Positions 1 through 5,634 of a stretch of DNA of 7,323 bases are shown here, piece by piece (position 1 is the stretch's first letter; every line of letters starts with the position of its first letter). The position numbers and the translations under genes were made by a program. The notes under the pieces were generated by a model. It saw only the letters and a list, made by a program, of their open reading frames with translations, ran no database searches and was not told the origin of the DNA. The DNA comes from Deltaproteobacteria bacterium (GTDB taxonomy: Bacteria; Myxococcota_A; Polyangia; Polyangiales; Ga0077539): the NCBI GenBank assembly GCA_947494865.1, contig CANMAT010000167.1, positions 1-7,323 of the forward strand. The letters run 5' to 3'.

Positions 1-48
1 AATTCTGCAAGCTTCTCCGCGGCGCCCCTGGAGCTCGCGGCGAGGGAG

Positions 49-57
49 TTATCCACA
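49..57 (+). promoter_or_regulatory. Consensus DnaA-box-like site 1
   Basis: The nonamer TTATCCACA matches the consensus bacterial DnaA box (TTWTNCACA) at every position. It lies in the 220-bp non-coding stretch upstream of the outer-membrane protein gene and is followed by GCC, as is the second copy at 150-158, so 13 bases (GTTATCCACAGCC) are shared. Whether DnaA binds here is inference. It could also be a site for another regulator that recognises TCCACA. Confidence 0.5.
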
Positions 58-63
58 GCCCTG

Positions 64-85
64 AAGCCCCTTCGTGTATGGGCTT
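64..85. other. Weak hairpin, possible end of an upstream transcript
   Basis: AAGCCC (64-69) and GGGCTT (80-85) can pair into a 6-bp stem with a 10-base loop. No T-rich tract follows, so this is a poor intrinsic terminator. It may only be a chance inverted repeat. Apart from this hairpin and the TCCACA sites, I see nothing coding in 1-220. Confidence 0.15.
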
Positions 86-149
86 TGCTGTGAGCGATGG
101 CCTACAAAAAAGCCTCGCGCGCTGATCTGTGGACGGGCGCCGCGCGGGG

Positions 150-168
150 TTATCCACAGCCTGTGGAT
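150..168 (+). promoter_or_regulatory. DnaA-box-like site 2 with inverted partner
   Basis: A second perfect TTATCCACA (150-158) is followed three bases later by TGTGGAT (162-168). ATCCACA and TGTGGAT form a perfect 7-bp inverted repeat around GCC. A further TGTGGA lies at 128-133 on the other strand. The inverted arm matches the DnaA consensus imperfectly in its two outer bases. The arrangement could serve DnaA binding (an origin-like or DnaA-regulated locus) or a dimeric repressor overlapping the promoter of the gene at 221. No AT-rich unwinding element is visible next to it. Confidence 0.45.
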
Positions 169-220
169 TCGCTGCCGGGAAATAGACGGCGTCGCGGCCG
201 CCGTTATATGTCACCCGCCG

Positions 221-1111
221 ATGAACGCCCGACGCACGCTCGCCCTCGCATCGACGCTCGCCACGCTGTTGACGTCTTCGCAGTGCTTCGCCCAGATGGC
301 GAACGCGCCGGAGACGCCTACGACGGCGCGCATGATGGCGCTCGGCGGCAACGCGCAGGCCGCCGCGCAGAGCACCTCGGGGGTGTTCTCGAACCCCGCG
401 GCGATGAGCCTCGGGCGCGTGTACCACGTCGACTCGACGGTGCTGTACGACCCCACGGTGAGCCGCTGGGGCTTCGGCGGCACCGTGGTCGACAGCACTC
501 GCACGGTGAGCGCCGCGCTCTCGTACAACTACTCGCTGCTCAACGAGAGCGACACGCGCAGCAACCACGACGTGCGCCTCGGGCTGAGCGTGCTGCTCAC
601 CGAGGGCGTCGCGCTCGGCGTGACGGGGCGCTACCTCAACTACGAGGGCACGGCCAACACGAACACCTCGCTGGGCTCGGAGTACGCCGGGCTCACGGTA
701 GACGTGGGCGCGGTGGTGCGCCCGGTGAGCTTTCTCACCCTCGCGGTGACGGGCTACTCGCTCACCAACCCCGACACGGCGCGCACGCCCATTTCGGTGG
801 GCGGCGGCATCGCCATCAACCCCATCGAGGCGCTGAACATCATCGTCGACAACGTGTGGGACCTGCGCTCCTTCGCCGAGCCCCGCATGCGCCTCAACGG
901 CGGCGTCGAGGTGATGATCTCCCACGTGCCCGTGCGCGCGGGCTACCTCTACGACGACACGCGCCTCGGCGGGCCGGTGCACACGGTGACGGCCGGCGCG
1001 GGCTACGTCGACACGTCGTTTGGCATCGAGGCCGCCCTGCGGCAAGACGTGGCCGGCGCGAGCCAGACCACCCTGATGCTCAACGTGCGGTACTTCTACC
1101 GGAGCATGTGA
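221..1111 (+). CDS. Exported outer-membrane beta-barrel protein (PorV/FadL-like)
   Basis: This is a 296-residue protein, probably an outer-membrane beta-barrel of the loose FadL/PorV/UPF0164-like group. The start at ATG 221 is chosen because it gives a clear Sec signal peptide: n-region with Arg4-Arg5, hydrophobic core about residues 7-18, likely cleavage after CFA (residue 24). Longer GTG-initiated versions would bury it. No good Shine-Dalgarno precedes 221. Residues 35-64 (TARMMALGG...NPAAMSL) match the typical N-terminal hatch-like segment of this group, with the 'ALGG' and 'NPA' signatures. The rest alternates short amphipathic strands rich in Tyr, Gly, Thr and Val separated by turns, as in a barrel, ending in aromatic NVRYFYRSM. 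The substrate is unknown; transport or a structural/secretion-accessory role are both possible. It stands alone or heads a unit with the sigma factor 98 bp downstream. Confidence 0.75.
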   Translation: MNARRTLALASTLATLLTSSQCFAQMANAPETPTTARMMALGGNAQAAAQSTSGVFSNPAAMSLGRVYHVDSTVLYDPTVSRWGFGGTVVDSTRTVSAALSYNYSLLNESDTRSNHDVRLGLSVLLTEGVALGVTGRYLNYEGTANTNTSLGSEYAGLTVDVGAVVRPVSFLTLAVTGYSLTNPDTARTPISVGGGIAINPIEALNIIVDNVWDLRSFAEPRMRLNGGVEVMISHVPVRAGYLYDDTRLGGPVHTVTAGAGYVDTSFGIEAALRQDVAGASQTTLMLNVRYFYRSM

Positions 1112-1193
1112 GGCCGTAGGGGAACCTCTCGACACCGGCGACCCTCTCGGCGTATGTGCGAACGCGTGCTGAACCTGGGGTCGAGACGCGCGC

Positions 1194-1199
1194 GGAGAA
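1194..1199 (+). promoter_or_regulatory. Ribosome binding site for the sigma factor
   Basis: GGAGAA sits 10 bases before ATG 1210. It supports that start over the in-frame GTG at 1156, which would add 18 residues with no family similarity. Confidence 0.55.
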
Positions 1200-1209
1200 C
1201 CGGTTTGCC

Positions 1210-1812
1210 ATGAACCTAGACCTCGACGCGGAGCGCAAGCTCGTCGAGCGCCTCAAGCGCCGCGACGAGGCAGCCTTCAACGTCTTCGTGAGGCTCTACC
1301 AGGACAAGGTCTTCTCGCTCGTATACCGCATGCTCGGGAGCCGTACCGAGGCCGAGGATCTCTCGCAAGAGGTCTTCATCACGGTGTTCAAATCGATCGA
1401 CTCGTTTCGCGGCGACTCGCGCCTCGGCACGTGGCTGTATCGCGTGGCGGTGAACCACACGAAGAACCGCGTGAAGTTTCTCGATCGCCGCGGGCGCAAG
1501 GGCCAGCGCGACATCGACGACTCGCCGGAGGCCGAGGTGTCTCGCGGCGGCCCGGTGACGGCGCGCGTCGATCGGCCCGACGAGCGCACCGAGGGCAACG
1601 AGCTCGAGGGCAAGATCCGCGTGGCCCTCAACGCCCTCGACGAAGACCACCGCGAGCTCATCGTGCTGCGCGACCTCGAGGGCCTCTCGTACGAAGAGAT
1701 CGTGACCATTACGGGCCTGCCCGACGGCACCGTCAAGAGCAGGCTCCACCGCGCCCGCGCCGCGCTGCGCGACGCCATCGAGCGAGGCATCGGATGGAAG
1801 CTCCCGGAATGA
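1210..1812 (+). CDS. ECF-type RNA polymerase sigma factor (RpoE-like)
   Basis: This 200-residue sigma-70 family, group 4 (ECF) sigma factor directs RNA polymerase to a specific promoter set in response to a signal relayed by its anti-sigma factor. Region 2 spans about residues 20-91: AAFNVFVRLYQDKVFSLVYRM, then AEDLSQEVF (core binding), then the SFRGDSRLGTWLYRVAVN segment of regions 2.3/2.4 that melts and reads the -10 element. A charged linker (92-130) joins it to region 4 (about 136-187), whose helix-turn-helix SYEEIVTITGLPDGTVKSRL (160-179) reads the -35 element. There is no region 1 or 3 and no extra C-terminal domain, as expected for an RpoE/SigW-like ECF. The stop codon overlaps the start of the next gene (ATGA), so the two are translationally coupled. 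I see no clear autoregulatory promoter upstream. Confidence 0.95.
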   Translation: MNLDLDAERKLVERLKRRDEAAFNVFVRLYQDKVFSLVYRMLGSRTEAEDLSQEVFITVFKSIDSFRGDSRLGTWLYRVAVNHTKNRVKFLDRRGRKGQRDIDDSPEAEVSRGGPVTARVDRPDERTEGNELEGKIRVALNALDEDHRELIVLRDLEGLSYEEIVTITGLPDGTVKSRLHRARAALRDAIERGIGWKLPE

Positions 1813-2240
1813 CCGACGACGAGGTGCGCGACCTGTTCTCGGCCTACCATGACCGCGAGCTGAGCGCCGCGCAGCACGATCAGGTCGCGAAGGCCCTCGA
1901 GGCGAGCCCCGATCTCGCGAAGGAGTACGCCTCGTTCTGCGCGCTGCTCGTGGGGCTCTCGAGCCTCGCGGGCCCGCAAGACGCCGAGGCCGCCCCGGCG
2001 CACACCCTGCCCGACGAGGGCGCGAGGATTGACCTTCTCGCGGGCGTGCAGAATCGCCTCAACAAGCGCTCGGCGGGCAAGTTCTACAAAGACCGCTGGT
2101 CGCGCGCGGCGGGGATCTTTCCCCTCGAGGTGCTGGCGGTGGTGGTGCTCTTGGGCCTGGTGCTCGCGTACTTCGCGATGACGGCCGTGACGATCGAGTC
2201 AGCGCCCGATCACACTGCGCCCGCGGCGCCTTCGCGGTAG
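1809..2240 (+). CDS. Putative single-span anti-sigma factor lacking zinc ligands
   Basis: This 143-residue protein is probably the cognate anti-sigma factor of the ECF sigma upstream, binding it at the inner membrane. Its ATG overlaps the sigma stop codon, with GGAAG at 1796-1800 as ribosome site. The N-terminal LFSAYHDRELSAAQHDQVAKAL (residues 9-30) resembles the anti-sigma domain (ASD) helices, typically written 'LSAYLDGELSxxE'. The zinc-binding HxxxCxxC motif common in this family is absent: the segment where it should lie reads SPDLAKEYASFC, with one Cys only. A linker (about 50-100) leads to one membrane span (about 104-126), leaving some 17 residues outside. Topology should be N-terminus in, C-terminus out. 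The last 31 bp overlap the converging gene. The assignment rests on position, the ASD-like start and the membrane span; sequence similarity is weak. Confidence 0.75.
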   Translation: MTDDEVRDLFSAYHDRELSAAQHDQVAKALEASPDLAKEYASFCALLVGLSSLAGPQDAEAAPAHTLPDEGARIDLLAGVQNRLNKRSAGKFYKDRWSRAAGIFPLEVLAVVVLLGLVLAYFAMTAVTIESAPDHTAPAAPSR

Positions 2241-3481
2241 GCCTTTACCGTAGCGAGAACCGCGTCGGCGGCGAGGATCTGGTTGGTGTTCTTCGCCTGC
2301 CGGAGGATCTCTTGCACGAGGCCCGCGTCGGGCTCGATGCTGTGCGCGCGCAGCCAGTGTTGCACGTTGCTCGCGCCGCTCATGGGGCCGATCTCGATCT
2401 CTTGCGAGCGCCCGAACATGCCCGCGGGCACGCCCGAATAGATGCGGTCGGCGAGCCACGCGTCGCCCTTCGCGTGGGCTTTGATAATAGCCGCCGCGTG
2501 CACGCCCGTGGAGGTGCGAAACGCGTCGGCGCCGACGAGGGGATAGTTGACCGGCACCGGCATGCCCGTGGCCTTGGAGGCCACCTCGCAGTACCGAATG
2601 AGGTTGGTGAGGTCTTGATGGTCGAGGGCGCCCGCGAGCTTGAGGTTGAGCAGAATGAGCTCCATCGCGGTGTTGCCCACGCGCTCACCGATGCCGCCCG
2701 CGGTGCCGTGCACCCGGTCGATGCCCTCTTCGACCGCGATGAGCGCGTTGACGAGGCCGAGGCCGCGGTCGTTGTGGTTGTGAAAATCGAGCTTTACGTG
2801 CGAGGCGCCCATCGCGGCCAGGAGGTTGCGCGTGAAGCGAATGAGGTTGCGCGTGCCGTCGGGCGTGGCGTGCCCCACGGTGTCGCAGAGGCACAGGCGC
2901 GAGGCGCCGTGGTCGACCGCATTCTTGAAGAGGGCGGCGAGGGCCTCGGGCCGCGAGCGGATGGTGTCCTCGGTGACGTAGGCCACCGGGAGGCCATTTT
3001 TTACGGCGAAATCGATGGCCTCGGCGCTCGACTTGAGGAGCCTGTCGAGGTCCCAGTTCTCCGCGTAGAGGCGGATGGGCGAGCTGCCGATGAAGGTGTA
3101 GACCTCGAGCGCGACGCCCGCCTTCTGCGAGATGTCGACCATGGGGGCGATGTCGGCCACCACGGTGCGACCGGCCGCGGCGGGGCGCAGCGGGAGCTTC
3201 GCCGACACGATCTCCTGGCACATGCGCAGCACGTCGTCGTAGGCGCGCTTCGTCGAGCCCGGGAGCCCGATGTCGGCCGCGTGGACGCCGATGGAGCTCA
3301 TGAGGTGGATGAGCTCGAGCTTCTCGCCGATGGTGGGGTCTTTGACCGAGGGGTTCTGGAGACCGTCGCGCAGGGTCTCGTCGAAGAACTCGACCGCGCC
3401 GAAGGGCTTGTGAAGGCGGCCGATTTCGTTCCAATCGTAGATGAGATCGTCGGACGAGTGCTCCATAGGGCCGCGGATCAT
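2210..3481 (-). CDS. LeuA-family DRE-TIM acyltransferase (isopropylmalate/homocitrate synthase-like)
   Basis: This 423-residue enzyme belongs to the DRE-TIM metallolyase family, whose LeuA branch condenses acetyl-CoA with a 2-oxoacid. The catalytic TIM barrel spans about residues 28-300: FFDETLRDG (32-40, metal-binding Asp34 and catalytic Arg38), CDTVGHATP (199-207), the metal-binding HNHND (His234 and His236) and GTAGGIGERVGN (259-270). After the barrel comes a LeuA/homocitrate-synthase type subdomain with STGVHAA (324-330) and FGRSQEIEIGPMSGASNV (356-373), which HMG-CoA lyases lack. The C-terminal LeuA regulatory (leucine-binding) domain is missing, so the enzyme should not be feedback-inhibited that way. 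The 2-oxoacid substrate (2-oxoisovalerate, 2-oxoglutarate, pyruvate or oxaloacetate) cannot be decided. Two in-frame ATGs at 3481 and 3466 have the same context (GGCCCT before each) and neither has a strong Shine-Dalgarno. It is the last gene of the minus-strand series, 40 bp after the thiolase. Confidence 0.85.
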   Translation of the reverse strand: MIRGPMEHSSDDLIYDWNEIGRLHKPFGAVEFFDETLRDGLQNPSVKDPTIGEKLELIHLMSSIGVHAADIGLPGSTKRAYDDVLRMCQEIVSAKLPLRPAAAGRTVVADIAPMVDISQKAGVALEVYTFIGSSPIRLYAENWDLDRLLKSSAEAIDFAVKNGLPVAYVTEDTIRSRPEALAALFKNAVDHGASRLCLCDTVGHATPDGTRNLIRFTRNLLAAMGASHVKLDFHNHNDRGLGLVNALIAVEEGIDRVHGTAGGIGERVGNTAMELILLNLKLAGALDHQDLTNLIRYCEVASKATGMPVPVNYPLVGADAFRTSTGVHAAAIIKAHAKGDAWLADRIYSGVPAGMFGRSQEIEIGPMSGASNVQHWLRAHSIEPDAGLVQEILRQAKNTNQILAADAVLATVKAYREGAAGAV

Positions 3482-3521
3482 AGGGCCGATCGCGCGCGCC
3501 TGGGAGCAGGAAGCTACGCGC

Positions 3522-4715
3522 TCACAGCGCTTCGAGCAGCACCGCGAGGCCCTGGCCGCCGCCGATGCAGGCGCTGCCGATGGCGTAGCGCAGCGACCGC
3601 TGGCGGAGGGCGTGCGTGAGGTGGGCCGTGATGCGCGCCCCGGAGGCGCCGAGGGGGTGACCGAGCGCGATGGCGCCGCCGTCGACGTTGGTCTTCGCGC
3701 GGTCGAGGCCGAGCTCCTTCTCGACGGCGAGGTACTGGGCCGCGAAGGCCTCGTTGACTTCGACCAGATCGATCTGATCGAGCGTCATACCCGCGCGGTC
3801 GAGGCAGGCGCGAATGGCCGGCGCGGGGCCGATGCCCATGATCGACGGGTCGACGCCCGCGACGCCCCACTGCACGAGGCGCGCGAGGGGCGTGAGGCCC
3901 TGGGCGCGGGCCCAGTCGCCGGAGGCCACCACGAGGGCCGCGGCGCCGTCGCAGATGCCCGAGGCGTTGCCGGCGGTGACGACGCCGTCTTTTTTGAACA
4001 CGGGGCCGAGCTTCGCGAGGGCCTCGAGGGTGGTCTGCGGGCGCGCGTGCTCGTCGGCGGCGAACGACACGGTGCCCTTCTTCGAGACGAGGTCGTACGC
4101 GACGATCTCGTCGGCGAAGCGGCGCGCCTCGTGGGCCGCGGCCCAGCGCTGCTGCGACATGAGCGCGTACTGGTCGCACTGCTCGCGCGAGATGCCGTAC
4201 TTCGCCGCGAGGTTCTCGGCGGTGACGGCCATCGGGGTGTTGCAGTAGCTGTCGGTGAGCGACGACCACAGCGAGTCTTCGAGGGCGGGGGCCTTGCCGA
4301 AGGCGAAGCCCTCGCGGCCGCCGCGCAGCACGTGGGGGGCCTGCGACATGTTCTCGGTGCCCGCGGCGAGCACCACGTCGGCGTCGCCGAGGAGAATCTG
4401 CTCGGCCGCGTTGATGACGGCCTGAAACCCAGAGCCGCAGAGGCGGTTGACGGTGAGCGCGGGCGTGGTGATGGGCAGACCCGCCTTGAGGCCCACGTGG
4501 CGCGCGCAGTAGATGGCATCGGCGGAGGTCTGCTGCACGTTGCCGACGATGACGTGGCCGACGTCTTCGGCCTTGACGCCGCTGGCCGCGAGGGCGGCCT
4601 TGGCCGCGTGCACCGCGAGGTCGTTGGCCGACACGGACTTGAGCGAACCCGACAGCGTGCCGAACGCCGTACGCTTCGCCGACAGGATTACCACTTCACG
4701 AGAGAGCTTCGCCAT
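3522..4715 (-). CDS. Thiolase (acetyl-CoA C-acyltransferase)
   Basis: This 397-residue thiolase, the usual family length, either condenses two acyl-CoAs (biosynthetic) or cleaves a 3-ketoacyl-CoA with CoA (beta-oxidation). All catalytic elements are present: nucleophilic Cys93 in NRLCGSGFQAV, Asn321-Glu322 in NEAFAA, His353 in GGAIALGHPLGASGAR, and Cys383 in SACIGGGQG. The N-terminal REVVILSAKRTAFG and the loop NMSQAPHVLRGGREGFAFGK (122-141) are typical of the acetyl-CoA acetyltransferase branch rather than SCP2-type thiolases. The start at 4715 is fixed by GGAGG (4722-4726 on the reverse strand) six bases upstream. The open frame continues further upstream, but only as a shadow of the neighbouring hydratase gene. 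It lies 31 bp after that gene and 40 bp before the LeuA-like gene, so all three are probably cotranscribed. Substrate chain length is not decidable here. Confidence 0.95.
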   Translation of the reverse strand: MAKLSREVVILSAKRTAFGTLSGSLKSVSANDLAVHAAKAALAASGVKAEDVGHVIVGNVQQTSADAIYCARHVGLKAGLPITTPALTVNRLCGSGFQAVINAAEQILLGDADVVLAAGTENMSQAPHVLRGGREGFAFGKAPALEDSLWSSLTDSYCNTPMAVTAENLAAKYGISREQCDQYALMSQQRWAAAHEARRFADEIVAYDLVSKKGTVSFAADEHARPQTTLEALAKLGPVFKKDGVVTAGNASGICDGAAALVVASGDWARAQGLTPLARLVQWGVAGVDPSIMGIGPAPAIRACLDRAGMTLDQIDLVEVNEAFAAQYLAVEKELGLDRAKTNVDGGAIALGHPLGASGARITAHLTHALRQRSLRYAIGSACIGGGQGLAVLLEAL

Positions 4716-4721
4716 GAGACG

Positions 4722-4726
4722 CCTCC
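4722..4726 (-). promoter_or_regulatory. Strong ribosome binding site of the thiolase gene
   Basis: GGAGG on the minus strand, six bases before ATG 4715, is the best Shine-Dalgarno in the minus-strand operon. It decides the thiolase start. The other genes of the series have weak or no visible sites, so the thiolase may be the most highly translated member. Confidence 0.75.
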
Positions 4727-4746
4727 AAAATAGGGCGGTTGCGTGA

Positions 4747-5595
4747 CTACGGGGCTTGCGTTGTGATCTCGGCGCGGCAGTGCGAGAGCACCACCTCGGA
4801 GCGTTCGCGGGTCGCGGTGCGCACGTACACCATGGACCCCTCGACCCAGCCGTCGGTGACCAGCGTGTCGCCGGGCCACACGGGCTTGGAGAACTTTGCC
4901 GACAGGTGACGGATGCGCGTCGCGTCGCCGTTGCACGCGCCCTTCGCGACCGCGCGCGCCAGGAAGCCGTACGAGCAGAGCCCGTGCAGAATGGGCCTGG
5001 ACTGAAAGCGCTCGCGCACGAGGGGAAAATCAGGGTCGGCGTGCAGCGGGTTGTCGTCGCCGGAGAGGCGGTACAAGAGCGCCTGCTCGGGCGCGGTGGC
5101 CTCTTCGATGTGAAAGTCGGCCGGGCGCGCGGGGACGGTGCCCTCGCGACCGGGGGGCGCCTCGCCGCCGAAGCCGCCCTCACCGAGCACGATGATGCCC
5201 CACTCGGTTTCGAAGCGGAGCAGACCGTCGGCGTCGCGCGTCTCGGTGCGCACGACGACCTGGGCCATGCGCTTCATGTCGTACACGGCGGCCACGGTGG
5301 CCGTGGTGTGCAGCGTGCCCGACGGCGGAATGGCCGCGTGGACCGTGACCTTCTGGTGGCCGTGCACGACCTTGTCGAGGGAGACCTCGGCGCGCGCCAT
5401 CGCGCGTAGGAGCGCGGGGTACGCGGGGATGACCGCGAAGGTGGGCAGCACGCGCGGGCCGCGACCCTCGTAGAGGTAGTCGAGCTCGTCGCGCTTTGCG
5501 CCGACGCCGAGGGCGTAGAGGGCGACGTCTTTCGACGTGTACGTGAAGGCCGTCGGCTCGGTGGGGAGGCCTACACACGACAGGTCGAGCGCCAT
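4747..5595 (-). CDS. MaoC-family (R)-specific enoyl-CoA hydratase, hydratase-2 type
   Basis: This 282-residue double hot-dog protein matches the hydratase-2 domain of peroxisomal multifunctional enzyme type 2 in length and layout. It would interconvert a trans-2-enoyl-CoA and an (R)-3-hydroxyacyl-CoA. The first hot-dog (about 15-140) is the non-catalytic, acyl-binding half (TFAVIPAYPALL, GHQKVTVHAAIPPSGTLHTT). The second (about 155-280) holds the hydratase-2 signature YRLSGDDNPLHADPDF (175-190), in which Asp180 and His185 are the expected catalytic pair, followed by FQSRPILHGLCSYGF (197-211) and the C-terminal HLSAKFSKPVWPGDTL. The ATG at 5595 has no strong Shine-Dalgarno, but the next Met is inside the first hot-dog. 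It sits 39 bp after the membrane-protein gene and 31 bp before the thiolase, and hydratase plus thiolase together suggest fatty-acyl or polyhydroxyalkanoate-type chemistry. No dehydrogenase is seen in the window. Confidence 0.92.
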   Translation of the reverse strand: MALDLSCVGLPTEPTAFTYTSKDVALYALGVGAKRDELDYLYEGRGPRVLPTFAVIPAYPALLRAMARAEVSLDKVVHGHQKVTVHAAIPPSGTLHTTATVAAVYDMKRMAQVVVRTETRDADGLLRFETEWGIIVLGEGGFGGEAPPGREGTVPARPADFHIEEATAPEQALLYRLSGDDNPLHADPDFPLVRERFQSRPILHGLCSYGFLARAVAKGACNGDATRIRHLSAKFSKPVWPGDTLVTDGWVEGSMVYVRTATRERSEVVLSHCRAEITTQAP

Positions 5596-5634
5596 CGAAT
5601 TGCGCAGCGCTCTACCGCGCGCACCGACGACCCG

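Noticed and set aside
1..14. Polylinker-like start (AATTC, then AAGCTT) suggesting vector sequence.
   Set aside because: Only two common restriction-site words are present and the following sequence has the same high-GC character. This is too little to call vector.
74..220. N-terminal extension of the outer-membrane protein from GTG 74.
   Set aside because: It would put 49 residues before a clear signal peptide and run through the DnaA-box-like sites; ATG 221 is preferred.
1121..1155. ECF promoter with GGAACC at 1121 and CGTAT at 1151 upstream of the sigma gene.
   Set aside because: The spacer would be 24 bp, far from the usual 16-17, and no better -10 element is found.
1198..1205. Palindrome AACCGGTT just before the sigma start as an operator.
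   Set aside because: Four-base arms are expected by chance, and it lies in the ribosome binding region with no second copy.
2210..3481. HMG-CoA lyase, suggested by the RDGLQN word.
   Set aside because: The protein is about 120 residues longer than HMG-CoA lyases, lacks their GCP(Y) active-site loop and has the LeuA/homocitrate-synthase subdomain after the barrel.
2312..4733. Two long + strand open frames antisense to the LeuA-like and thiolase genes.
   Set aside because: They are mirror frames of strongly conserved enzymes, rich in Ala, Arg, Gly and Val, with no recognisable motifs.
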